A stretch of 16,417 bases of DNA from Clostridia bacterium (GTDB taxonomy: Bacteria; Bacillota; Clostridia; UMGS1883), in NCBI GenBank assembly GCA_021202495.1, contig JAJQCX010000154.1, forward strand, positions 1-16,417, in the 5' to 3' direction. Position numbers and translations under genes: made by a program. Below are positions 4,943-11,914 of the stretch, piece after piece; the first letter of the stretch is position 1; each line of letters opens with the position of its first letter. The notes under the pieces were generated by a model. It did not search any database. It saw only the letters and a program-made list of their open reading frames with translations, and was not told the DNA's origin.

Positions 4943-7231
4943 TTACATTCCGCCTTGACCGCCACCCATGCCGCCGCGGCCTCCGCCGCCCATGCCGCCT
5001 CCGCCGCCGCCCATGCCACCGCCGCCTTGACCGCCCATGCCGCCTCCGCCGTTCATGTTGCCCATGCCGGTGTTGACGCTTACGCTTGTCATTTCAACGG
5101 ATACGTCGGTGTCGCCGACCGTTACGGTATACGTTTCGCCTATCTCAAGGTCGGGAGAGGAGAAGATTATGCTGCCACCGCTCTTTGTCGTCGTGTAGGA
5201 ATAAAGCACATTGCCGGACGAATTTTTAATCGTTATCGTCGTGCCCGCGCTGTATTCCTGCGTTATCGAAAACGAGGGTTGCGTGGAGCTGCTACCGGGC
5301 GATTCCGCCATGCCGCTCGCGCCTATGGCAAGCAGTGTGCCGCCGTCAACGATGATGTCAGCTCCCGAATCGAGTGCGCCGTTGCCGCTGTTTGTCGGAC
5401 CTTCAACGATGATGTCGCCGCCGGAAATTTTAATATATCCGTTCGCGTCAAGTCCGTCGCCGCCCGCGTCGACAAAGATTGTGCCGCCGGTTATTATCAA
5501 ATCGTGCCCTGTTGAGGTTGAGGAGTCGTTGCTTCTCACGTCCTGTCCGTTGGTGCCGCCGCAGTTGATGGCGTCGTCCGACGCGACAATACTTATCGTG
5601 CCGCCCGAAATTGTCATATTTGCTTTACTTTCAATGCCTTCGGTCGCTTTCAAAATATTTATCTCTCCGTCCGAGATGACAACCTCGCCGTGCGCCGAAA
5701 TGCCTTTTTTGCTGTTGCTGGTGAGATTGAGCGTGCCGCCCGAAATTGTGAGCGTCGCCGCAGAATGAATTGCGTGGTCGTTGCTCGTCACGGTTATGCT
5801 GCCGCCCAAAATTGTTATGTCGGTCTCAGCCTTTATGCCCTTGGATGACGTTGTGCCGTCGTCGGAGCTTTCGTCGGATGCAATGCCGTCCGCATTTTCG
5901 GTCGGCTGTTCAAAATTGCCCATGCCGCCGCCCTGGATGTCTCCGCCGGGCTGTCCGCCGCCTCCGGGGCCGCCGCCCATGCCGCCTTGAGCACCCTCAC
6001 TGCCCGCGCTTTCGTCCATCGGCTGCATACCGCCGCCTCCGCCTTGACCGCCGTCGCCCATAGTCTGCGACGTTCCGTCGGTTGATGTGCCGGCGGTTGC
6101 GGTTTCGCCGCCGAATTGTCTGCCGCCGCGGCCTCCGCCGCCCATGCCCATGTTCATGCCGCCGCCCATGCCGCCGAATTCGTTATTCGATGATGAGACT
6201 TCGCCTGTCGTTGTAATGTTAATCTCGCCGTCCTCGACGATAACGTCCTCTTCGGCTTGGATGCCGTCGCCCTCGGCGGTGATTGTTATGCTGCCGCCGG
6301 TAATCTTAATTGTGTTGTTCGCATGGATGCCGTCCTTTGCGGCGGTTAAGATGAGCGTACCTTCCTCAATCTTAATATCGTCGTCGGAAGCTATCGCGTG
6401 GTGCGCCGCGCTCACAACGGTGAGCGTGCCCTCGCCCTTTATTTCAAGGTCGTCGTTTGAGAAGATAGCCGCCTTCGCGTCAACGCTGTATTCCGCGCCG
6501 TCCGCGATGTAGTTTTCGGTTCCCTTTGAAATTGTGATAAATCCCTTGTCCACGTCTTCAAAGAAGATTGCGGGACCTGTTGTGTTTATCAGCGTCACGC
6601 CCGAAAGGCGGAGCTTCACGCGGGATTTTGTGTTGACGTAAATCATAGCGTCACTGTTTTCGCCCGTCACCTCAAAGTCGCCGCCCTCGGTGATTGTGAT
6701 AACGTTTCCGTCAACCGAAATGCCCTCGCCGGTCACGCTCATCGTGCTGACGTCTATCGTGCCCGTGTTTTCCTTCCAACTGTCGTCAACCGGAGTTGTG
6801 ATTGTCACGGTTTTGGTCTCCGCGTCCCAATCGACTTCGGCGTCAAGACTTTCCGAGATCGCTCTCACCGGAACAAGCGTCGTTCCGTTTTCGATAATCG
6901 CAGCTGTGTCAATCTCAATCGTTTCGCCGTTCACGATTATCGCTTTTTCACCGATTGTAAGTGAAATTGTGTTTGTGCCGTCCGTCGCCGTGACGGTTTG
7001 GGTTGTATCGTCCCAGGAAACCTCCATGCCCAGGGCTTCAAAAATTGCCCGCATGGGGATAAGCGTCCTGTTGTCCTCAATTCTCGCGGGAACGTCGGAC
7101 TCGATAACCTCTCCGTCCAGCACTACCGTTACCTCGCTCGCATATGCCGCGGCGATGAAACACAGCGCCAAAACCGCAACCAAAACCAAAACAACCGCTG
7201 AAATTGTTACTTTAAATTTTGTGGATTTCAT
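4943..7231 (-). CDS. Secreted stalk-domain protein with Cthe_2159-like carbohydrate-binding beta-helix
   Basis: 762 residues. It has a signal peptide (about 1-31, hydrophobic core VVLVLVAVLALCFIAA, likely cut after AYA). Two copper-amine-oxidase-N-like stalk repeats follow: about 35-84, with the hallmark RTLIPMRAIFEALGMEVSWD, and about 90-148, with TTLVPVRAISESLDAEVDWD. From about 155 to 720 there is a parallel beta-helix of the Cthe_2159 type. Its short repeats include TLNLTS and GSITITAEGDGIQAEEDVIV, together with many ISGG/DGI turns and HAI motifs. Cthe_2159 of Clostridium thermocellum binds cellulose and pectin-like acidic sugars, so a polysaccharide-binding surface role is the best guess. 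A Gly/Met/Ser-rich segment (about 350-465) interrupts the helix, and a second Gly/Met tail (about 722-762) ends the protein. There is no LPXTG motif or catalytic domain; attachment may be through the stalk repeats. ATG at 7229-7231 follows AAAGGGGG. It lies 94 bases after ispF with no clear promoter, so it may be partly co-transcribed. Confidence 0.85.
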   Translation of the reverse strand: MKSTKFKVTISAVVLVLVAVLALCFIAAAYASEVTVVLDGEVIESDVPARIEDNRTLIPMRAIFEALGMEVSWDDTTQTVTATDGTNTISLTIGEKAIIVNGETIEIDTAAIIENGTTLVPVRAISESLDAEVDWDAETKTVTITTPVDDSWKENTGTIDVSTMSVTGEGISVDGNVITITEGGDFEVTGENSDAMIYVNTKSRVKLRLSGVTLINTTGPAIFFEDVDKGFITISKGTENYIADGAEYSVDAKAAIFSNDDLEIKGEGTLTVVSAAHHAIASDDDIKIEEGTLILTAAKDGIHANNTIKITGGSITITAEGDGIQAEEDVIVEDGEINITTTGEVSSSNNEFGGMGGGMNMGMGGGGRGGRQFGGETATAGTSTDGTSQTMGDGGQGGGGGMQPMDESAGSEGAQGGMGGGPGGGGQPGGDIQGGGMGNFEQPTENADGIASDESSDDGTTSSKGIKAETDITILGGSITVTSNDHAIHSAATLTISGGTLNLTSNSKKGISAHGEVVISDGEINILKATEGIESKANMTISGGTISIVASDDAINCGGTNGQDVRSNDSSTSTGHDLIITGGTIFVDAGGDGLDANGYIKISGGDIIVEGPTNSGNGALDSGADIIVDGGTLLAIGASGMAESPGSSSTQPSFSITQEYSAGTTITIKNSSGNVLYSYTTTKSGGSIIFSSPDLEIGETYTVTVGDTDVSVEMTSVSVNTGMGNMNGGGGMGGQGGGGMGGGGGGMGGGGRGGMGGGQGGM
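4946..5066 (-). repeat. Gly/Met low-complexity tail coding region
   Basis: The last 40 or so codons of the surface-protein gene are imperfect repeats encoding G-M-G-G-G-G units, with one R and a few Q. On the + strand this appears as repeated CCGCCGCC and CCCATGCCGCC. Such tracts can change length by slippage. Confidence 0.8.
5840..6185 (-). repeat. Internal Gly/Met/Ser/Thr-rich insert coding region
   Basis: It encodes about residues 350-465 of the surface protein. It starts after NNEF with GGMGGGMNMGMGGGG-like units, passes through an acidic Ser/Thr/Asp part, a second Gly/Met/Pro/Gln part (GGGGQPGGDIQGGGMGNF) and another Ser/Asp part. It then returns to beta-helix sequence at KGIKAETDITILGG. 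It is probably a flexible loop extruded between two beta-helix coils. Confidence 0.7.
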
Positions 7232-7325
7232 GGCAATTCCCCCTTTACTGATTTCATTCTACAATGCCTTTGTCACATTTTCGCCAAGCATAAATGAACA
7301 TTTTGTAACAAACACTGTAAAATTC

Positions 7326-8300
7326 TTAAAAAGCAAATCTCATCTCATGCCATTCCTCTCCGCCCCATGCGGAATTTGCAAGCCCAAGGTCGGTAAATCC
7401 GAATTTTTCATACATATTTACTTTATTATCAAGGCACGTCAAAATGAGCGCCCTTCTTCCCCGCGCCTTTTCGCGCTCGGCAAAAATGCGCACCAATTCC
7501 CGCGCTAAGCCCCTATTGCGGTATTCGGGCAAAACGTCAAGCCCCAAGAGCATAACGTTCGCGCCGCTTTGGTTGTGAAGCTTTGCGTCGGTGAAAAATT
7601 CATCTCTGAATTTTTCCTCATCCGTCGCAATCCCGTTCAAAAAGCCCGCGATTTTTCCTGCCGTGCGATCCTCCGCAACAAGAAACGTCTCGGGCGCGGC
7701 AGAAACACGCTCAATCATCATCTTTCTTGAGCAGGCTTCGTTCGGCGGAAAGCAAATCCGCTCAATTTCCGCCGCCTCCTCCGCTTCATCTTTTTTTATC
7801 TCACGGAAAACAAAGCGCTCCGCAAGGCTTTTTTCACAGAGCAGCGCAATCGCGCGCGTTTCAATGCCCTCCTCGTTTCCCGTAAAGCCCATTTTTTCGT
7901 TTGTCTTTGCCTTTACGTTTATTCTTTTTTCGTCAATCCCAAGCGCCGCCGCCATTTTTTGCGCCATCATTTGTTTATAAGGCGCCATCTTCGGCTTTTC
8001 CGCGATGATGATTGTGTCGATGTTTTCAATCTCAAGGCCCGCCGCCCTCACTCGCCTTGCCGTTTCCTCAAGCAGAATGAGACTCGAAATATCCTTATAT
8101 TTCATGTCATTATCGGGAAAAAGCGTGCCAATGTCGCCCAGTGCCGCCGCGCCCAAAAGCGCGTCGATAACAGCGTGAATAAGCGCGTCCGCATCGGAAT
8201 GACCGTAAAGCCCTTTGTCGTGCGGAATTTCCACGCCGCCCAAGATGAGCTTTCGCCCTTCGACGAGCCTGTGAGTGTCGCAGCCAAGTCCGATTCTCAT
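7326..8300 (-). CDS. ispF: IspF (MEcPP synthase) fused to an AANAT-like GNAT acetyltransferase
   Basis: 324 residues in one open frame. Residues 1-158 are a complete 2-C-methyl-D-erythritol 2,4-cyclodiphosphate synthase, step 5 of the non-mevalonate (MEP) isoprenoid pathway. The zinc ligands D8, H10 (GLGCDTHRL) and H42 (HSDADALIH) are present, as are GDIGTLFPD and GFTGNEEGI. Residues about 163-324 form a GNAT N-acetyltransferase. They include RICFPPNEACS, a central strand IAGFLNG, the acetyl-CoA loop LGLDVLPEYRNRGLARELV, and a C-terminal YEKFGFTDLGLANSAWGGEE that resembles arylalkylamine N-acetyltransferases. The usual stand-alone IspF is about 160 residues, so the GNAT part is an extra domain, and there is no internal stop or ribosome site at the junction (near 7826). 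The start ATG overlaps the ispD stop by ATGA, indicating coupled translation. IspF is a trimer, so the fusion would present three GNAT domains; their substrate is unknown. Confidence 0.92.
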   Translation of the reverse strand: MRIGLGCDTHRLVEGRKLILGGVEIPHDKGLYGHSDADALIHAVIDALLGAAALGDIGTLFPDNDMKYKDISSLILLEETARRVRAAGLEIENIDTIIIAEKPKMAPYKQMMAQKMAAALGIDEKRINVKAKTNEKMGFTGNEEGIETRAIALLCEKSLAERFVFREIKKDEAEEAAEIERICFPPNEACSRKMMIERVSAAPETFLVAEDRTAGKIAGFLNGIATDEEKFRDEFFTDAKLHNQSGANVMLLGLDVLPEYRNRGLARELVRIFAEREKARGRRALILTCLDNKVNMYEKFGFTDLGLANSAWGGEEWHEMRFAF

Positions 8301-8998
8301 AGAGCGCCTCTCTCCTTCAAAATTTCAATCGCGTACATGGCGTCGCTCGGATATGTAAGCTTAATGTTTTCCGCGCACGATTCAACAACCTTTATCGAGC
8401 ATCCTATCCGCTCTGCCAGCATACATTCGTCCGTTCCCAAAAAGCCGTCCTCCGCCGCCTTTTCGTGCGCCGTCTCCAAAATATCGCGCCTGAAAATCTG
8501 CGGCGTTCTCACCATCACCGCCATCTCGCGGTCGATAGTTGAGGTTATCATCAAATTCTCATCAACAGCCTTCAATGTGTCGACGCTCTTTAAGCCCGCA
8601 ACAGCGCCGCCGTATTTTTGCGCCGCGTCAAACACGCTCGAAATTGTCTCAACCCTCACGAGCGGTCTTGCGCCGTCGTGCACCGCGACATAGTCCGCCT
8701 CGCGGCTCACCGCCGCAAGCGCGTTTTTAACGCTTTCCTGTCTTGTTTCGCCGCCCTTTACGACGCCGGTCACTTTCGCGAAATCGCACTCCTTGACAAG
8801 CGCGCCGAATTCCGCAATGTCCTCCTCCGATGCCGCGATAATTATTTCGTCCACGTCTTCGCACGCTTCAAAAACCGCAATTGTTCTTTCGATAACCGTT
8901 TTGCTGCCGAGCTTCATTGTAATCTTGTTGCAGCCCATTCTCTCCGATTTGCCCGCCCCGAGGATAATTGCCGATAAAAAAGGTTTATTTTCACTCAT
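8297..8998 (-). CDS. ispD: 2-C-methyl-D-erythritol 4-phosphate cytidylyltransferase
   Basis: 233 residues, the normal length. It joins CTP and MEP to give CDP-ME, step 3 of the MEP pathway, in the cytoplasm. The nucleotide loop is GAGKSERMGCNK (14-25), followed by RQESV (86-90), VAVHDGARPLV (about 105-115, with the CTP/Mg-binding aspartate), STIDREMAVMVRTPQIF (the substrate-contacting arginine in TIDR), GTDECMLAE and NIKLTYPSD near the end. The usual PKQ after the loop is NKITMKL, a variant toward the hydrophobic side; the rest looks active. ATG at 8996-8998 follows a perfect AAGGAGG (9009-9015). It is downstream of carD and overlaps ispF by 4 bases. The intervening IspE enzyme is not in the window. 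Confidence 0.93.
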   Translation of the reverse strand: MSENKPFLSAIILGAGKSERMGCNKITMKLGSKTVIERTIAVFEACEDVDEIIIAASEEDIAEFGALVKECDFAKVTGVVKGGETRQESVKNALAAVSREADYVAVHDGARPLVRVETISSVFDAAQKYGGAVAGLKSVDTLKAVDENLMITSTIDREMAVMVRTPQIFRRDILETAHEKAAEDGFLGTDECMLAERIGCSIKVVESCAENIKLTYPSDAMYAIEILKERGAL

Positions 8999-9031
8999 AA
9001 TTCAAATCCTCCTTAAAAATATTTACTGATG

Positions 9032-9064
9032 AAAAATGCGGCCGTCAATTATTAACAGTCGCAT
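9032..9064 (-). terminator. Possible terminator or attenuator between carD and ispD
   Basis: On the complement, ATGCG (9064-9060) pairs with CGCAT (9040-9036) and CTGTT pairs with GACGG inside it (with G-U pairs), followed by TTTTT. It begins 7 bases after the carD stop. No separate promoter for ispD is seen in the 20 bases that follow, so partial readthrough from carD is the likely arrangement. Confidence 0.45.
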
Positions 9065-9070
9065 ATTACT

Positions 9071-9577
9071 TTAGTTTGCTTCCGCAGGTCTGCTTTGCTC
9101 GTCGTTCACAATCTGCTTCAATAAATTGTCGACATACTGAAATGTGATACCCTTTGCGATGACAAGCTCGCTGACCATAATTTGCTTTGCATTCGCAAGC
9201 ATTTTCCTCTCGCTCGTGGAAAGCCCCTTTTTCGTGTCGCGCAGCATAAGGCTTTTCACCACGCCGGCGACCTCAAAAATGTTCCCGCTCTTAACCTTAG
9301 ACATGTTTTCGCGGAACCGCTTGTTCCAATTTGCCGTCTCTCCGTCCTCTGTTTCACGGAAAAATTCGATTACTTCATCTGCCGTTTTTTGCTCGATAAC
9401 GTCCCTTACGCCGATTTTTTCTGCGCCGTCAACAGGAATTAAAACCTTCATGTCGCCAAACGGGATGCGCATGATATAATACCTGCTTACCGCGTCGCTC
9501 ATCTTAACTTCTTCAATAGCCTCAATCTTTCCGGCTCCGTGTGCCGGATAAACGACAGTGTCTCCGACATTATACAA
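9071..9577 (-). CDS. carD: CarD-family RNA polymerase-binding transcription regulator
   Basis: 168 residues, the usual length. The N-terminal domain (about 1-65) is the RNA polymerase interaction Tudor-like fold shared with Mfd: YNVGDTVVYPAHGAGKIEAI, then YYIMRIPFGDMKVLIPVD. The C-terminal part (about 70-165) is the helical CarD domain with the signature NWNKRFRENMSKVKSGNIFE, then LSTSERKMLANAKQIMVSEL. The residues around the WNKR signature mark the surface that contacts the upstream edge of the promoter bubble. CarD/CdnL proteins stabilise open complexes, notably at rRNA promoters in mycobacteria and myxobacteria. The start is TTG at 9575-9577. The preceding in-frame codons run into a TGA with no ATG, and AAGGCGTGAT (9583-9592) is a good ribosome site 5 bases before it. 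It has its own promoter at 9622-9650 and lies directly ahead of ispD-ispF. Confidence 0.93.
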   Translation of the reverse strand: MYNVGDTVVYPAHGAGKIEAIEEVKMSDAVSRYYIMRIPFGDMKVLIPVDGAEKIGVRDVIEQKTADEVIEFFRETEDGETANWNKRFRENMSKVKSGNIFEVAGVVKSLMLRDTKKGLSTSERKMLANAKQIMVSELVIAKGITFQYVDNLLKQIVNDEQSRPAEAN

Positions 9578-9582
9578 TTTTC

Positions 9583-9592
9583 ATCACGCCTT
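9583..9592 (-). promoter_or_regulatory. Ribosome-binding site deciding the carD TTG start
   Basis: AAGGCGTGAT on the complement resembles the full anti-Shine-Dalgarno complement AAGGAGGTGAT with a small gap. It lies 5 bases before the TTG. An out-of-frame ATG (9584-9582) overlaps its end. Confidence 0.55.
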
Positions 9593-9621
9593 ATTTGAAA
9601 TATATTCCTTACGATACAAGA

Positions 9622-9650
9622 ATTATATCACAAATTCGGAGAAATGTCAA
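9622..9650 (-). promoter_or_regulatory. Consensus sigma-A promoter for carD
   Basis: On the complement, TTGACA (9650-9645), a 17-base spacer and TATAAT (9627-9622) match the housekeeping consensus at all 12 positions with ideal spacing. The expected transcription start near 9615 leaves a leader of about 38 bases. Confidence 0.92.
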
Positions 9651-9673
9651 ACAATTTTTTCGTTAAATAACGT

Positions 9674-9702
9674 ATTATAGCACAGTATACAGTAAAAAGC
9701 AA
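9674..9702 (-). promoter_or_regulatory. Possible second, upstream promoter for carD
   Basis: On the complement, TTGCTT (9702-9697), 17 bases and a perfect TATAAT (9679-9674). The -35 is poor. The spacer contains ACTGT-AT-ACTGT, a direct repeat with a 7-base period. It would start 52 bases upstream of the main promoter. Confidence 0.4.
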
Positions 9703-9709
9703 GCTTTTT
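9694..9709 (-). terminator. Weak hairpin after pheA
   Basis: On the complement, AAAAAGC-TT-GCTTTTT directly follows the pheA TAA and ends in a T run. The stem is almost all A-T with a very short loop, so any termination is probably partial, and it overlaps the -35 of the possible second carD promoter. Confidence 0.4.
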
Positions 9710-9712
9710 ATT

Positions 9713-10813
9713 TTAAATTTTCTTGTAATTGCCTAAATATTTATAGCTTATCGCATACCGCTTCAATTCGTCCAACGCGTCCTTTATCTTTTCGTCGCTG
9801 ATGTTGCCCTCAAGCTCGGCAAAAAAGCGGTATTCTTCGAATCGGTCGACAACCGGGCGCGATTCTATTTTCGTCACGTTTACCTCGTGCTTTGCAAGAA
9901 TTTCGAGCGCCGACACAAGAGAGCCCGAAACGTGCGGCACACTGAACGAAATTGCCGCCTTGGTACAAAGCTCGCCCACAACGGGATTTTTCGCCACAAC
10001 GATGAAACGCGTTGCGTTGTCCTTGCCGGAATTTATCGACGGACAAAGTATTTCAAGGTCGTAGAGCTTCGCCGCGCGCTTGGAGGCAATTGCCGCAACG
10101 TCGCGCCGCCCCGACCGCGACGCCATCTGCGCGCCGAGCGCCGTGTTCAACACAACGTTTTGCACCCACGGCTTGTCCTTCAAAAATTCCTTACACTGCG
10201 AAAAGCCCTGCTCGTGAGAATAGACCTCTGTTATATCCTCGATTCCGACGCCCCGCGGCGCCATGAGATTGTGCTCCACCTTTATCGACGTTTCGCCCAC
10301 TATGTACAAATTCCCGCGTGTTAAAATGTCCACAACGTCGGTAATGCTGCCGGTCGTCGAATTTTCAATCGGCACAACGCCGTAATCAGCCCTTCCCGCT
10401 TCAACCTCTTCAAACACGTTTTCAAACGTCTTTACATTATAAATGGTGTCGCCGAATATCTTTTCCGCCGCAATCGAGCCGTAGCCGCCGTCAACTCCCT
10501 GATAGACCGCCGTACCGCAGAGGCTTTCCTTCAGCTGATGCGAATCGATAAGCCGCTGCTGAATGCCGCGTGAAAGCGCCATGACACTCTTGAAAAAGTC
10601 CTCAATCACGCCGGCGTATTCCCTCGATGACACCTTTTCCATTCTGCTTGCCAAAACAATTTGCTCGCGCTTTTCGTCGAGCACACTCGCGCCTGTTTTA
10701 AGCTTAATCTCGCCTATGTGCTTTGCGGCGTCCATGCGCTCCTCCATAAGGCTTATGAGCTGTGTATCAATTTCGTCAATTTTTTCTCTGTAAAGCTCCA
10801 AATTATCCGCCAT
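9713..10813 (-). CDS. pheA: Bifunctional chorismate mutase / prephenate dehydratase (P-protein)
   Basis: 366 residues, the normal length for a P-protein. Residues 1-88 are an AroQ-type chorismate mutase (REKIDEIDTQLISLMEERMD, then KREQIVL). About 100-277 is prephenate dehydratase (YQGVDGGYGSIAAEKIFG, then ADYGVVPIENSTTGSITDV, then NATRFIVV, the T-R-F active-site motif). About 285-362 is an ACT domain (SFSVPHVSGSLVSALEIL, then the phenylalanine-contacting ESRP). Together these convert chorismate through prephenate to phenylpyruvate, and the ACT domain is the usual site of feedback inhibition by phenylalanine. The canonical GALV of the ACT pocket reads GSLV here, which may alter sensitivity. 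ATG at 10811-10813 follows GGAGGG (10823-10828), which lies in the last codons of aroC; the gap between genes is 6 bases. It is the last gene of the aro operon. Confidence 0.95.
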   Translation of the reverse strand: MADNLELYREKIDEIDTQLISLMEERMDAAKHIGEIKLKTGASVLDEKREQIVLASRMEKVSSREYAGVIEDFFKSVMALSRGIQQRLIDSHQLKESLCGTAVYQGVDGGYGSIAAEKIFGDTIYNVKTFENVFEEVEAGRADYGVVPIENSTTGSITDVVDILTRGNLYIVGETSIKVEHNLMAPRGVGIEDITEVYSHEQGFSQCKEFLKDKPWVQNVVLNTALGAQMASRSGRRDVAAIASKRAAKLYDLEILCPSINSGKDNATRFIVVAKNPVVGELCTKAAISFSVPHVSGSLVSALEILAKHEVNVTKIESRPVVDRFEEYRFFAELEGNISDEKIKDALDELKRYAISYKYLGNYKKI

Positions 10814-10819
10814 TTTTCA

Positions 10820-11914
10820 TCACCCTCCAAAAACATTGCTTTCGCACAAAAAGTCGAACGCGCAGAGCGCCGCCGCGGCGTCAATCACGCTCACCGCCCT
10901 CACCGCTATGCAGGCGTCGTGCCTGCCCTTCACAACGAGCTTTTCGTTTTTCATTTCGCGAAAATTCACCGTGTCCTGCTCGCGCGAAATCGACGCGGTC
11001 GGCTTTACTGCGCAGCGGAACACTATCGGCATTCCGCTCGTTATTCCGCCCAATATGCCGCCATTGTTGTTCGTCTTTGTCATAACGCGCTCTCCGTCGG
11101 TGTAAAACGGGTCGTTCGCCTCGCTGCCGCGCATTTTCGTTATGTCAAACCCTTTTCCAAATTCAAGGCCCTTAACCGCCGGCACCGAAAAGATGAGCGA
11201 CGAAAGCCGCGACTCGAACGCGTCAAAAATGGGGTTGCCGCAGCCTTCCGGCATATTAATTATCGCGCATTCGATAATCCCGCCCGCGCTGTCGAGCTCG
11301 GATTTGAGCTTTAAAACCCTACTCTCCATTTTTTGCGCAGCGCTCTCGTCAATTGTCGGGATTATCTTCTTTTTAAGCTCGTTTGCCTCTGTTTCCGAAA
11401 GGCTTGAAATGTCAAATTCCGTATCCTCGATATCCGCAATGCTCTTTATGCGCGAAACAGTGTAAATTCCCTTTTTCTTCAGCGCGGTTTTCGCAATCGC
11501 CCCCGCAAAAACGATAGGCGCGGTGAGCCTGCCCGAAAAATGCCCGCCGCCGCGGTAATCGTTAAAGCCGTTGTAGCGCACAAAGCCCGTGTAGTCCGCA
11601 TGTCCCGGTCTCGCAGTCGTCTTTAAATTGTCGTAATCTTGAGAGTGTTGATCCGAATTATATATCACAAACGCAAGCGGCGTGCCCGTCGTTTTGCCGT
11701 CCACAACGCCGCTTAAAATTTCGGGAATGTCGGACTCCTTTCTCGCCGTCGCAAGCGCGCTCGATCCCGTCGCGCGCCGCTTTAATTCAAACGTGATTTC
11801 ATCCGGGTCAACGTCAAGCCCCGGCGGCAGATTGTCAATAACCCCGCCTATCGCGCGGCTGTGGCTCTCGCCGTAAACCGTCAGCTTTATTTTATTTCCC
11901 CATGTTGAGCTCAT
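10820..11914 (-). CDS. aroC: Chorismate synthase
   Basis: 364 residues, typical length. It removes phosphate from EPSP with reduced FMN as cofactor to give chorismate, the seventh shikimate-pathway step. Signatures are STWGNKIKLTVYGESHSRAI (including the active-site histidine in GESHS), GTPLAFVIYNSDQHSQDY, RPGHADYTGFVRYNGFND, YRGGGHFSGRLTAPIVFAGA, GGILGGITSGMPIVFRCAVK, PTASI and GRHDACIAVRAVSVIDAA. Start choice: TTG at 11920 sits directly against the GGGAGGAA ribosome site, so ATG at 11912-11914, with 8 bases of spacing, is preferred. This start lies inside the end of aroA (23-base overlap), so translation is coupled. Whether the enzyme makes its own reduced flavin cannot be read from the sequence. 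Confidence 0.96.
   Translation of the reverse strand: MSSTWGNKIKLTVYGESHSRAIGGVIDNLPPGLDVDPDEITFELKRRATGSSALATARKESDIPEILSGVVDGKTTGTPLAFVIYNSDQHSQDYDNLKTTARPGHADYTGFVRYNGFNDYRGGGHFSGRLTAPIVFAGAIAKTALKKKGIYTVSRIKSIADIEDTEFDISSLSETEANELKKKIIPTIDESAAQKMESRVLKLKSELDSAGGIIECAIINMPEGCGNPIFDAFESRLSSLIFSVPAVKGLEFGKGFDITKMRGSEANDPFYTDGERVMTKTNNNGGILGGITSGMPIVFRCAVKPTASISREQDTVNFREMKNEKLVVKGRHDACIAVRAVSVIDAAAALCAFDFLCESNVFGG

Noticed and set aside
7232..7325. A promoter for the surface-protein gene (TAGAAT with TTGGCG)
   Set aside because: The spacing is 20 bases and no better -35 exists; a start by readthrough or another sigma factor remains open.
4955..7508. Long open frames on the + strand opposite the surface-protein gene
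   Set aside because: They arise from the GC-rich Gly/Asp codons of the real gene on the other strand, encode Ala/Pro/His-rich nonsense and lack ribosome sites.
7826..7830. Separate start for the acetyltransferase inside the ispF gene
   Set aside because: There is no ATG or ribosome site near the junction and the frame is continuous, so a fusion is the simpler reading.
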